Positions 25,321-34,291 of a stretch of DNA of 35,627 nt are shown one piece after another. The notes below the pieces were generated by a model that searched no databases, was not told the origin of the DNA, and saw nothing but the letters and a program-made list of their open reading frames with translations. Every line of letters starts with the position of its first letter. The stretch's first letter is position 1. This DNA comes from Caloramator australicus RC3 (GTDB lineage Bacteria; Bacillota; Clostridia; Clostridiales; Caloramatoraceae), in the NCBI RefSeq assembly GCF_000297115.1, contig NZ_CAKP01000100.1, positions 1-35,627 of the forward strand, written 5' to 3'. The translations under genes were made by a program, and so were the position numbers.

Positions 25321-25448
25321 ATCCCCCACGCTCCTTTCCTAGTCTATTTTAACAAAAACTATAGCTTTTTAAAACTATCAATTTTAAAATAAAGGAAAAT
25401 GAGATTTTTTATAGAATATATATAAGGGGACAAAATGGAGGTGTTTTG

Positions 25449-26711
25449 ATGAATATAGTAGAATTATATTTTACTGTTGCAGACCAAGAGATATTGATTA
25501 AAATAGCTAATAAATGGAAGATAAATATCAATGGATTTTCCAATGTTGCAAAAGTTCCAGAAAAAATACTAAGAAAGCATTTGTTTACAAAATTTAACAG
25601 TAAAGATGAGTTGTTCTATAAACTTTTAGAGGATATATATGGGTTAAAGTTAAAGGAGCTCAATCTTAATGATTTAGATGATCTTTTATACACATTTTTA
25701 TCATATCCGTTAAAGGAAAAAGTAGATCCACATTTTCCTTTAGGAATTTTAATACTTATGAATCCTGAATTTGCACAAAAAAATGCAGGTGTGATGTTTA
25801 ATAATTTTATAAATAATAAGCATATATTTGAAGGTCTAGTAGGTGAGATTGAAATTAATGAAGAAAATTGCTATGAAGTTATTGAAAAGCTTTTACAACT
25901 TAAGGACCCTATTGAGTATTTTTCTTTGTTTGAACCTGAAGCGATTTCGATGCTAAACTTGATAGGACAAGAGGATAACTTTTATAAATTAAAGAAAAAG
26001 TTTACAAAAATGAAATTTGATGAATTTGCTAAATTCTTTACGGAAAATAGAAGTCAAATTACGGATTATATTGCTGTTTTAGCATATATATCAGAAAACA
26101 TTAAAGATTTGTTACAGGTCCCCCAAGATAAAAGGAATTTTTTCAATAAATTATTATCGGATGCTAGTGTTTGCTTTAATGTAGAGGTTTATAAAACTGT
26201 TGAAGATAAGCTAAAAGAATTAACTGAAAAAAATAAAAGTTTAGAAGGTGAGATTAAAAACAAGGAGGAAAAAATTAAGTCCCTTGAAAAGCAAATTGAA
26301 TCCTTAGAAAGAGATTTTGAAGATTATAAAAATGCAAAAGCAAAGGAATTGGAGGATCTAAAGAAAAGTATTAGTGACGATCAAAAAGTAAATGATGACA
26401 AAATAAATAAGTTTGAAAAGGAGAATGAAAATACGATTATTACAAATTATCAGTATGATAGAGTTTTTGATGTTATCGGAAGATGCAATATAATCAATAG
26501 TGAAAATATAAATATTCTTGATAATATAGAAAACTATGAAGGGCAGATTTTTATTCATAGGAATTCTATTGATTCAACTAAAGATTTATTAAATTTGGAG
26601 AAATCTTTAAAAAGCAAAGGAATTAAGTATTACGTTATTTTCGGATTGTCCTTAGAGGAGCTTATTAGAAATATTATTTTAAAAAAGAAAAGTGTGGAGG
26701 GTTTATCATGA
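25449..26711 (+). CDS. Coiled-coil protein, first gene of McrBC-like cassette
   Basis: I do not recognise the family of this 420-residue protein. Residues 1-245 are helical and charged with no known motif (FPLGILILMNPEFAQKNAGV in the middle). Residues 250-327 are a long coiled coil rich in Lys and Glu heptads (VEDKLKELTEKNKSLEGEIK and onward). Residues 335-420 look like a small alpha/beta domain (EGQIFIHRNSIDSTKDLLNL, KGIKYYVIFGLSLEELIRNI). ATG 25449 follows GGAGG. The gene overlaps the AAA+ gene by four bases (ATGA), so it is an obligate partner. In McrBC-like systems extra coiled-coil or sensor modules recognise the target; that role is inference here. Confidence 0.75.
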   Translation: MNIVELYFTVADQEILIKIANKWKININGFSNVAKVPEKILRKHLFTKFNSKDELFYKLLEDIYGLKLKELNLNDLDDLLYTFLSYPLKEKVDPHFPLGILILMNPEFAQKNAGVMFNNFINNKHIFEGLVGEIEINEENCYEVIEKLLQLKDPIEYFSLFEPEAISMLNLIGQEDNFYKLKKKFTKMKFDEFAKFFTENRSQITDYIAVLAYISENIKDLLQVPQDKRNFFNKLLSDASVCFNVEVYKTVEDKLKELTEKNKSLEGEIKNKEEKIKSLEKQIESLERDFEDYKNAKAKELEDLKKSISDDQKVNDDKINKFEKENENTIITNYQYDRVFDVIGRCNIINSENINILDNIENYEGQIFIHRNSIDSTKDLLNLEKSLKSKGIKYYVIFGLSLEELIRNIILKKKSVEGLS

Positions 26712-28633
26712 AAAATATAAAGCAAGAGGATATTAAAGCAATTCAAGACTGTTATATATTAGGTCATCTTGCATTAGATGAAAAATTTTTTCCATCTATA
26801 GGTGAAGAACAAAAGCCTATTACTTACCTTAAAAAAAATCCTGAATATGTATTATTTTATATTAAACCAATATCAACAATCCCTAAAAGGATATACGAAT
26901 TACCAGGACCCTTTGAAAATAACTTGTTTATTGGTTTTGAAAAGGCATTAGAAAATGTTCCTATGTCACCGGATTTTTGGAGTGAAAAAGATATAAAAAT
27001 AAAAAAAGAAAGAATATACGAGAGGTTAGCAAACAAATTAATATTATTTAAACCATTCATGAAAAAAGAAGAAAAATCAAAAAATGAATTGTTTTATAGA
27101 AATTTAGTAATTTTTGATATTGAAACTGCAAATATCGATTTTACTAAAAGGTATATACCTATTCCTTCCCCAAGTATGTCAAAATATGAATTAGAAAAAG
27201 CTATAATGCAACAGCTTCCAATTGAACTACCTTTATACAATAGTGAGTTTGAAGATCCCGAAATTATTATATGTGACGATTATATATATGGAAACCTTAA
27301 TTGGACAAATCAAAAAGGGAAAAGGATATTAGCAAGTATAGGAGATATAAAAAAGATAAAGTTTCCCAATGATTTTTACGATAATGTGATTTATAAGGTA
27401 AGCGATGAGCTTTTATTTATATCTGAAGATTATAAAAATCGATTAAAGGAAATAATTGAACAAAATGGATCCTACATATTTAATAAAGAGGATTTTCAGA
27501 TCTATCGAGATTCTGTTAAAAGCGAAATCAAATTTTTAGAAAAATTTAAGCAATACCTTTTTAATGAGGGATTATGCTATAGAGATATAGATCTTTATAA
27601 TTTTCATGTATGCTTAAAAACAAATCCTTTAACAATAATAAGTGGAATGGCAGGAACCGGTAAGACAAGATTAGCCGTTGCCTATGCAAAGGCATTGGGG
27701 CTTGATGAGGAACATTATACGGTGATCCCAATCAGTCCTGCATATACTGAACCTGCGGATATTATTGGATATCTTAATACTTCTAAGGAGGAATTTATTC
27801 CCTCTGAAACTGGAATTGCCGATATTTTAAAAAGGGCCCATGATAGAAAAGATGAACTTTTTATGATTATTTTTGACGAAATGAATTTAAGTCAAGTAGA
27901 GTATTGGTTTAGCCCTTTTATTTCGCTCTTAGAGATGAAGGAAGATGAAAGAAAATTGATATTATACAATAAAAATTCAAACTGTAAAAATAGCGATAAA
28001 TATCCTGCTCAGATAACTGTTGGCGATAATGTTTTATTTGTTGGAACTGTTAATATAGATGAAACAACTAAAGATTTTTCGGATAGATTATTAGATAGGG
28101 CTAATGTAATAACATTAGAAAGCGTTCCATTTGTGGAAATGAAGGATTTGTTTAAAAACAAAAAAAATACTAATTACACAGAAAGCTTTGTAGAAAGCAA
28201 ATTTATAAGGAGTTGGAGAAGGACAGTTGATTTCCCTATTGATGTATTTAAAGACATTGAATTGAAATTTTTTGATAAACTACATAACCTGATTAACAGC
28301 TTTGACAAACAAAAAGGAGTTTCCTATAGAACACTACAGCATATAGCATTATATATTTTAAATATTCCCGAAGACGATAAAGGACAAAAACTTATTGATA
28401 GAAGTAGGGCAATAGATATTGCTATCAAACAAAGAATTTTAACTAAAATCAAAGGGCATCAGGAACAGTTCGGAAGGCTTATAGGAATTAGCGATGGAGA
28501 AGGAATTAAAGATAGTTTATTATATCAGCTATTTACTGACGATTTAGCAAAGAATGTTTCAGATTTTAAACTTTGTTTAGCAGAAATAAAGAGAAAGGCT
28601 GAGGAGATGTATTATAATGGGTATGCATCATAA
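26708..28633 (+). CDS. McrB-like AAA+ NTPase
   Basis: A 641-residue protein. Residues 1-300 are an uncharacterised N-terminal region, probably the specificity part, unlike the McrB DUF3578 or EVE domains that I know. The AAA+ domain starts with ISGMAGTGKTRLAVAYAKAL (Walker A, K319-T320), then a VIPISPAYTEPADIIGYLN segment, Walker B MIIFDEMNLSQVEYWFSPFI (D390-E391), and GTVNIDETTKDFSDRLLDRA. The latter is the McrB-type sensor 1 and arginine-finger stretch (GTxN...D..LLDR). McrB proteins are GTPases forming hexamers that drive the McrC nuclease; GTP versus ATP use cannot be decided here. Its end overlaps the nuclease gene by 17 bases. Confidence 0.82.
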   Translation: MKNIKQEDIKAIQDCYILGHLALDEKFFPSIGEEQKPITYLKKNPEYVLFYIKPISTIPKRIYELPGPFENNLFIGFEKALENVPMSPDFWSEKDIKIKKERIYERLANKLILFKPFMKKEEKSKNELFYRNLVIFDIETANIDFTKRYIPIPSPSMSKYELEKAIMQQLPIELPLYNSEFEDPEIIICDDYIYGNLNWTNQKGKRILASIGDIKKIKFPNDFYDNVIYKVSDELLFISEDYKNRLKEIIEQNGSYIFNKEDFQIYRDSVKSEIKFLEKFKQYLFNEGLCYRDIDLYNFHVCLKTNPLTIISGMAGTGKTRLAVAYAKALGLDEEHYTVIPISPAYTEPADIIGYLNTSKEEFIPSETGIADILKRAHDRKDELFMIIFDEMNLSQVEYWFSPFISLLEMKEDERKLILYNKNSNCKNSDKYPAQITVGDNVLFVGTVNIDETTKDFSDRLLDRANVITLESVPFVEMKDLFKNKKNTNYTESFVESKFIRSWRRTVDFPIDVFKDIELKFFDKLHNLINSFDKQKGVSYRTLQHIALYILNIPEDDKGQKLIDRSRAIDIAIKQRILTKIKGHQEQFGRLIGISDGEGIKDSLLYQLFTDDLAKNVSDFKLCLAEIKRKAEEMYYNGYAS

Positions 28634-30236
28634 TTTTGGTGCAGCAGTAGTATTTACTGTTGATAACTTCGATAAAGAAACTATTTTTAGGTTAGACAAA
28701 TTTTATGACAATATATATGAGATAAAGGAAAAAATAGTTGAACTAAAAGAATCATCAAAAGTAAACGTTAAATTCGAAAGTTCTGATGAAAACAGCTACT
28801 TAGAAATAAAAAATATTTTTAACGGCCAAGGTGAGTTTATAAAGATAAATCCAAATGAGAGCCAAAAATTATTTGAAGGTTTAAATAAATATTCTATTCT
28901 TCTTCCAGGGGACCATTTGGTAAGAATTTTTTATAAGGGCAATTATTATTACAATATTTATTCTGTTAATCCAAGGCATGTTAATGAATTGCAGCTACAA
29001 TTCATAAGGGATTATATAAATAGTAGAATAGACGGAATATCATATAATTTAAACACCTTTGCTCAAATAAATAGAATAAAGAAAAATATAATAAAATCAA
29101 ATTATTTAAATGTTATAAAGACATATAAGGAAAACTTCATAATATTAGTTAAACTATTAGACGAAATAATTAAATCACCTTTAACTGAACTTGAAAAAGC
29201 TTATATGAAAGGACAAAATGTTAAAAAACAAGATATCAAAACTATTAGGTTTTCAGGCAGGAGAAATGGGGGAGAAAGATTAGAAATAAAAAAGATCCCA
29301 ACCCTAAATTCAAGAGAAAACAAAATTTTAAAGGCGATGCTTTTAAATCTTTATATGGAACTTAGGGATTTAGAGGTATTTTTGAATGAATTAAAGGAAA
29401 CAAAAGGAGATTTTAATGATTATGATTTTCTCATTAAGGATCTTCGCTGGATGAAAAACTTATTGTCAAAGTATATAAACTTTTTTATAGATGTAGATTC
29501 TACAAGTAAAGTTATCCCATTAAAGAGCATATTAATGAATTCAAAGTATGGGAAAGTTTATAGATTATATAGAAAACTTATAGACTATAAAAATTATTAT
29601 CAACCAAATTTTAAAACAACGGATCTACTTTATGAGTATTTTGTTTTATTAGTTGTCCTAGATATAATTCAAAAATTAGGATTTAACCTTGAGGAAAGCG
29701 ACTATAAAAAATTGCTTTCAAACAAGTTAAATGATGAGATCCCAAGCGGGATGGGAGCAATTTTTACTAAAGGAAACTTAAGATTAGAAGTGTGGTATGA
29801 AAAGGAACTATACTCATTATATCAAGAGGCTTTAAAAAACGGTTCGGGTTTTTATACTCATGCTTCAAATAAATTACCGGACATAAGGATTGATTTTTAT
29901 AAAGATAACAAATATATAAAATCTTATATAATAGAAGTTAAATATCGAAGATTCGGTTACTTGTGGAGTGATATAGAAAATAATGAGACGATGATTCAAA
30001 TTAAAAATTACAAAACAACAGTTCAATATATTTCAAAAGATTTAGAAAGGCCTATTTTCCCTATTGAAAAGGTTATAATTATTTATCCTGGACAGTTAGA
30101 TATGGACGTTCTTGTTGAAAAGGAATTTGGAAACTACTTATTTTTGCAGTTAAAACCAAAAGATGCATCTACAATAATAGGTTATGATGAATTAACTAAA
30201 ATATTAAAACAATTAATTAATGAGCCCCTAACCTAG
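28617..30236 (+). CDS. McrC-like PD-(D/E)xK nuclease (DUF2357-type)
   Basis: A 539-residue protein. The N-terminal two-thirds are helical and beta-rich with a segment (YRLYRKLIDYKNYYQPNFKT, then DLLYEYFVLLVVLDIIQKLG) typical of DUF2357/McrC-related proteins, where it binds the AAA+ ring. The C-terminal part has the nuclease core: PDIRIDFYKD with P421-D422, then SYIIEVKYRRFG with E440 and K442, the PD...ExK triad, followed by a helix with QIKNYKTTVQYIS. This arrangement fits McrC, the cleavage subunit of type IV restriction enzymes that act on modified DNA. ATG 28617 lies inside the end of the AAA+ gene, preceded by GAGGAG at ten bases. A strong terminator follows. Confidence 0.78.
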   Translation: MGMHHNFGAAVVFTVDNFDKETIFRLDKFYDNIYEIKEKIVELKESSKVNVKFESSDENSYLEIKNIFNGQGEFIKINPNESQKLFEGLNKYSILLPGDHLVRIFYKGNYYYNIYSVNPRHVNELQLQFIRDYINSRIDGISYNLNTFAQINRIKKNIIKSNYLNVIKTYKENFIILVKLLDEIIKSPLTELEKAYMKGQNVKKQDIKTIRFSGRRNGGERLEIKKIPTLNSRENKILKAMLLNLYMELRDLEVFLNELKETKGDFNDYDFLIKDLRWMKNLLSKYINFFIDVDSTSKVIPLKSILMNSKYGKVYRLYRKLIDYKNYYQPNFKTTDLLYEYFVLLVVLDIIQKLGFNLEESDYKKLLSNKLNDEIPSGMGAIFTKGNLRLEVWYEKELYSLYQEALKNGSGFYTHASNKLPDIRIDFYKDNKYIKSYIIEVKYRRFGYLWSDIENNETMIQIKNYKTTVQYISKDLERPIFPIEKVIIIYPGQLDMDVLVEKEFGNYLFLQLKPKDASTIIGYDELTKILKQLINEPLT

Positions 30237-30248
30237 GGGCTCATTTTA
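30219..30248. terminator. Terminator between cassette and argS (convergent)
   Basis: AATGAGCCCCTA (30219-30230) pairs perfectly with TAGGGGCTCATT (30234-30245) around ACC, with TTT after it. It overlaps the stop codons of both genes and serves both strands. Confidence 0.87.
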
Positions 30249-31937
30249 CATTCTTTCAACCACATCGATACCAATCAATGATAATCCATTTTTAATAACT
30301 ATAGTTGTAGCTTCAACAAGGGCAAGGCGTGCATTTCTTAATGCTTCATCTTCAATTGATAGGATTGGGTGCATGTTGTAGAATTTATTGAAGGCTTTAG
30401 CTACATCAATAATATATCTTGTTAAAATGGAAGGTTCATACTTATCTATTGCGGAAAGGATTGCATCATTAAAGGAGGCTAAAAGCTTTACAAGTTCTAC
30501 TTCTTCAGGAGAATTTAACTTTTCAAAATCAAAATTAGCACCATAACCTTCTGCCTTTCTTAGAATGCTTTTACCTCTTGCATATGAATATTGAACATAT
30601 GGTCCTGTTTCACCATCAAAATTGAGAATATCATTCCATGAGAAAACAATATCTCTTTCTCTGTTGTTTTTTAAGTAGGTGAATACAACTGCACCAATTC
30701 CAACAATTTTTGCAACTTCGTCTTTATTTTCTAATGATGCATTTTTTTCTTCAATAAGTTCTCTAGCTCTTTGAATAGCTTCATTTAATAAATCCTCAAG
30801 GAATATTACATCACCTTTTCTTGTTGAAAGTTTTTTATCAGCAAACTTTACCATACCAAAACCTACATGAACGCAGTCATCTGCCCAATCAAACCCCATA
30901 AGTTTTAGGGTTGTAAATACCTGTTTAAAGTGTAAAGTTTGTTCAAGACCAACAACATATATATTTTTATAAAAATCATAGGTTCTTTTTCTATAAATTG
31001 CTGCAGCAAGGTCCCTTGTTGCATAAATCGTGGCACCATCGGACTTTTTAATTATGCAGGGTGGCATATTAAATTCATCTAAATTAACAACCTGTGCACC
31101 ATGGCTTTCTGTAAGAAGTCCCTTTTCTTCCAGCATTTTTACAACTTCATCCATTTTGTCGTTGTAAAAGCTTTCCCCAGCATAGGAGTCGAATTTAATT
31201 TTTAACATATCGTATACTTTATTAAATTCCATCAAGCTAACGTCTTTAATTTTTTGCCAAAGCTTAACTTCTTCTTCTTTGCCATCTTCAAGGTTTTTAA
31301 AATGCATTCTTGCAATGTCTTCTAAGCTTGGATCCTTTTCTGCCTCTTCATGGAATTTAACATAAATTCTTAATAGTTCTTTAATAGGTTCCTTTTCAAG
31401 AGCCTCCTCATCAACCCATCTTTTGTATGCTTCTATTAGTTTGCCAAATTGAGTTCCCCAATCGCCAAGATGATTTATGCCAACACACTTATAGCCTTGG
31501 GATGAAAATATCCTATAAAGAGCGTTACCAACTGCAGTTGAGTATAAATGTCCTACGTGGAATGGCTTTGCTATATTTGGTGAAGAAAAGTCTATTGTAA
31601 CTGTTTTACCTGCCCCTATCTTTGAATGTCCATATGAATCCTTTTCAGATAATATTTTTTCAAGGGTTGATTTTGCAAGGTTTGCTTTATCTACAAAAAA
31701 GTTTAAATACCCACCAACAGTTTCAATTCTTTCAAAACCAGATTTATCTATGCTATTTTTTAATTCTTCGGCGATTAAATTAGGAGCTTTTCTTAAGGTT
31801 CTTGCAAGCTGGAAGCAGGGGAAGGCAAAGTCACCCATTTCCGGTTTTGGTGGAATTTCAATAAGTTTTTCAATTGCATCATTTGAAAGACCTGTTAATG
31901 CACTTAGTCTTTCAGAGATTATCTTTTTATATTCCAT
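30246..31937 (-). CDS. argS: Arginyl-tRNA synthetase
   Basis: A class I aminoacyl-tRNA synthetase of 563 residues, normal length, which charges tRNA-Arg. The N-terminal additional domain opens with [20 protein letters not shown], and the HIGH motif appears as [20 protein letters not shown]. The KMSKS equivalent is [15 protein letters not shown]. The end has the DALR anticodon-binding domain ([17 protein letters not shown] to [20 protein letters not shown]). ATG 31937 is chosen because GGGAGG (complement of 31945-31950) is seven bases before it; ATG 31943 would be too close. A T-box leader upstream (about 31951-32192) makes expression depend on uncharged tRNA-Arg. Confidence 0.95.
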   Translation of the reverse strand: MEYKKIISERLSALTGLSNDAIEKLIEIPPKPEMGDFAFPCFQLARTLRKAPNLIAEELKNSIDKSGFERIETVGGYLNFFVDKANLAKSTLEKILSEKDSYGHSKIGAGKTVTIDFSSPNIAKPFHVGHLYSTAVGNALYRIFSSQGYKCVGINHLGDWGTQFGKLIEAYKRWVDEEALEKEPIKELLRIYVKFHEEAEKDPSLEDIARMHFKNLEDGKEEEVKLWQKIKDVSLMEFNKVYDMLKIKFDSYAGESFYNDKMDEVVKMLEEKGLLTESHGAQVVNLDEFNMPPCIIKKSDGATIYATRDLAAAIYRKRTYDFYKNIYVVGLEQTLHFKQVFTTLKLMGFDWADDCVHVGFGMVKFADKKLSTRKGDVIFLEDLLNEAIQRARELIEEKNASLENKDEVAKIVGIGAVVFTYLKNNRERDIVFSWNDILNFDGETGPYVQYSYARGKSILRKAEGYGANFDFEKLNSPEEVELVKLLASFNDAILSAIDKYEPSILTRYIIDVAKAFNKFYNMHPILSIEDEALRNARLALVEATTIVIKNGLSLIGIDVVERM

Positions 31938-31950
31938 AAACATCCCTCCC

Positions 31951-32192
31951 GTATAAAAAAATTAAAGCCGTCTCTGCAAGAGACGGCTATCCCGCGGTAC
32001 CACTCTTATTGGCATGTGCCCACTCGAAATTTTAACCCTATGAAGGGGCTTACCATACTTGCATAAAGCTTTCCGGCAGCGTCTTAGGGGCTCTTTTCTC
32101 ATAAGTAACCCTACAGGGCTCCCACCGTCCCCTGCTCGCTTAAGGGATCCTCATGATACTCCTCCCCATCATTGACTTTAAATATTCGGTTT
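31951..32192 (-). promoter_or_regulatory. T-box riboswitch leader of argS (predicted specifier AGA, Arg)
   Basis: On the minus strand the conserved T-box AGAGTGGTACCGCGG lies at 32006-31992, followed by a terminator: AGCCGTCTCT and AGAGACGGCT (31988-31966, loop TGC) with a T-rich tail (TTAATTTTTTT). Stem I begins at about 32170 with GGAGTATCATGAG and includes the GGTGGGAGCCC distal part. TCATGAG can pair with CTTATGA, leaving GAAAAGAG opposite AGTA in the specifier loop. AGA at 32094-32092, followed by a purine, is the likely arginine codon. The element type is certain; the specifier is read by eye. Confidence 0.92.
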
Positions 32193-32199
32193 GTTATTA

Positions 32200-32228
32200 A
32201 TTATATAATAAAAAATTATGAGCATCAA
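32200..32228 (-). promoter_or_regulatory. Promoter of the argS T-box transcript
   Basis: On the minus strand TTGATG (32228-32223), 17-base spacer and TATAAT (32205-32200), with transcription expected near 32193, just before the T-box leader. It lies directly behind the cysteine desulfurase-family stop. Confidence 0.82.
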
Positions 32229-32236
32229 TATTTAAC

Positions 32237-33388
32237 CTAAAGTTTAGCTATTTTTTCTATGCTCTCCAATGCATAGAATATATCTTCTTCTAACGTAAAG
32301 TAGCCAAAGCTAAATCTTACTGTTCCCTTTGGGAAGGTTCCCAAAGTTTTATGGGCTAAAGGAGCACAATGAAGTCCAACTCTTGTCATAATCCCATATT
32401 CGTTATCGAGGATAAAGGCTGCTTCAGAGTTATCTATGTTTTGAAAATCAATTGAAACTACTGCAGTTCTTTTACTTATATCATAACTTCCAACAACTTT
32501 AATATTTTCTATGTTATGAAGTCCATCAAGGAATAGCTTTGCAAGATCTTTTTCTTTTTTTCTTATATTTTCAAGGCCTAAACTTAATATATATTTTAAA
32601 GATGCATTAAGTCCAAAAATACCAGGGATATTTAAGGTGCCTGATTCAAATTTATCAGGTAAAATTTCAGGTTGCGAATAGGATTCTGAAAGGCTTCCAG
32701 TTCCACCTTCTATAAGAGGGGATATTTTATTTGAAAATTCATTGGTAATCAAAAATCCTCCAATTCCTTGGGGGCCTAAAAGACCTTTATGCCCTGTAAA
32801 GGTAAGGGCACTTAAGTATGTATCGTAAAAATCTATATCTAATATTCCTGCAGTTTGAGCAGAATCAAGAACAAAATCAATATCATGTTCTTTACAAATT
32901 TTACCTATTTCTTTAATTTCCTGTATAGAGCCACATACATTAGAAGCATGAGTTATAACAAGTAATTTGGTATTAGATTTTATATATTGTTTAATTGAAT
33001 TAGGATCTAGAAAGCCTTCGTTGTCGCAGGGAATTATATCCAGCTCGATTCCTTTTTGCTTTAGACTAGTTAAGGGCCTTAGGACAGCATTATGCTCCAT
33101 TGAAGAAATTAAAACGTGGTCACCTTCTTTAAGAAAACCTTTAAGTATCATATTTAAACTTTGAGTTATATTCATCGTAAATACTACCTTTAAGGGGTCA
33201 TCAAAGTGGAATAATTTACATAAAAGTTCCCTTGTTTCATATACTATTGATCCTGCAGCATAGGAGTTGTAATAGGAACCCCTTCCAACATTTCCGCCTA
33301 TATTTTCTATGTAATTTGTCATAGCCTCAGCAACTCCCTTAGCCTTTGGGAAGGATGTTGCTGCATTGTCCATATATATTCTTTTCAT
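32237..33388 (-). CDS. Cysteine desulfurase-family protein (class V aminotransferase)
   Basis: A 383-residue PLP enzyme of fold type I. The N-terminus MKRIYMDNAATSFPKAKGVA is typical of the NifS/SufS group. DSAQTAGILDID (D175) and LTFTGHKGLLGPQGIGG (K201 for the PLP Schiff base) are clear. The active Cys is C341 in RVGLHCAPLAHKTLGTFPKG, and the ending GTVRFSFGYFTLEEDI is family-typical. It matches the EF2568-like subgroup of Firmicutes, which sits apart from the iscS/sufS operons; the sulfur acceptor is unknown. No iron-sulfur scaffold gene is adjacent. Nothing obvious terminates it before the argS promoter, so some readthrough into argS is possible. AAGGAGGGATAA precedes ATG. Confidence 0.9.
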   Translation of the reverse strand: MKRIYMDNAATSFPKAKGVAEAMTNYIENIGGNVGRGSYYNSYAAGSIVYETRELLCKLFHFDDPLKVVFTMNITQSLNMILKGFLKEGDHVLISSMEHNAVLRPLTSLKQKGIELDIIPCDNEGFLDPNSIKQYIKSNTKLLVITHASNVCGSIQEIKEIGKICKEHDIDFVLDSAQTAGILDIDFYDTYLSALTFTGHKGLLGPQGIGGFLITNEFSNKISPLIEGGTGSLSESYSQPEILPDKFESGTLNIPGIFGLNASLKYILSLGLENIRKKEKDLAKLFLDGLHNIENIKVVGSYDISKRTAVVSIDFQNIDNSEAAFILDNEYGIMTRVGLHCAPLAHKTLGTFPKGTVRFSFGYFTLEEDIFYALESIEKIAKL

Positions 33389-33491
33389 TTATTATCCCTC
33401 CTTCATTAATTTTATTATACAATAATTTTTTTAAATTACTTTTAAATTTCCAAAAAAAGATATATCATATAAATAACAGGAGGTGAATGTT

Positions 33492-34214
33492 ATGAAAAAA
33501 CCTTTAATTGGTATAACAGCCGATTATATGATTTCTCAGGAGGGTCTTTATACAGGCCAGGAAAGGTTTTATATTGCAAAGGACTATATCGATGCAGTTT
33601 TAGAATCAGGTGGTATTCCTGTTATTGTTCCTATAATTAACAAGGAATCGGATCTTTTGCAGATAATCGATCAGCTTGATGGCATTATTTTATCTGGCGG
33701 ACATGATGTGAACCCAATTTATTACGGAGAGGAACCATCAAAACATGTAGGATTTACATACACTCCAAGGGATTTATATGAGCTTTTCATAGTTAAAGCA
33801 GCTATAGAGAAGGATATGCCTATTTTAGGAATAAGCAGAGGGCAGCAAATAATGGTGGTTGCTTTTGGTGGAAAACTTTATCAGGATATTAGCCAAAACG
33901 CAGGAGCATACATAAATCATATGCAGAGGGCTAATATAAACGATATAGGACATTATATAAATATAATCCCGGGAACAAGGCTTTATAAGATTTTTGATAC
34001 GGATAGAGTTCTTGTAAATAGTTTCCATCATCAAGCAGCAAAGGAAGTGCCAAGTAATTTCATAGTTTCTGCCACATCCTCAGATGGAGTAGTGGAGGCA
34101 ATAGAGCATAAAACAAAGCCTATAATGGCGGTTCAGTGGCATCCCGAGATGATGACTAAGAAACACCCAATAATGTTGAGGCTCTTTGAAGAGTTTATCA
34201 ATTGGTGCAAATAA
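33492..34214 (+). CDS. Peptidase C26 / PuuD-like class I amidotransferase homologue with Cys-to-Ser nucleophile
   Basis: A 240-residue protein of the gamma-glutamyl-GABA hydrolase group. GIILSGGHDVNPIYYGEEPS is the family entrance, and VQWHPEMMTKKHPIM supplies the His and Glu (H217, E219). The nucleophile elbow reads PILGISRGQQIMVVAFGG; in active enzymes it is LGICRGxQ. S115 (codon AGC at 33834-33836) therefore replaces the catalytic Cys. The rest of the protein, including the Arg-Gly-Gln after it, is intact and no frameshift is seen. It could be inactive, a binding protein, or a Ser-dependent variant. ATG 33492 is used because AGGAGGTGA ends just before it; GTG 33483 would lie inside that site. 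Confidence 0.85.
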   Translation: MKKPLIGITADYMISQEGLYTGQERFYIAKDYIDAVLESGGIPVIVPIINKESDLLQIIDQLDGIILSGGHDVNPIYYGEEPSKHVGFTYTPRDLYELFIVKAAIEKDMPILGISRGQQIMVVAFGGKLYQDISQNAGAYINHMQRANINDIGHYINIIPGTRLYKIFDTDRVLVNSFHHQAAKEVPSNFIVSATSSDGVVEAIEHKTKPIMAVQWHPEMMTKKHPIMLRLFEEFINWCK

Positions 34215-34238
34215 AAAAATAACCCCTACAATCGTAGG

Positions 34239-34285
34239 AGTAAAATTGAGGTGAGCGTCCAAGCATATTATACTTTAATTTTACT
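34239..34285. repeat. Inverted repeat between convergent genes
   Basis: AGTAAAATT (34239-34247) pairs with AATTTTACT (34277-34285), perfect nine-base arms around 29 bases. TTTTCTTTC follows on the plus strand, so it might end the preceding gene, but the loop is long for a simple terminator. Confidence 0.4.
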
Positions 34286-34291
34286 TTTCTT

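Noticed and set aside
28617-28633. Frameshift between the AAA+ and nuclease genes
   Set aside because: The 17-base overlap contains a proper ATG with a ribosome site, and both proteins are full length, so it is translational coupling.
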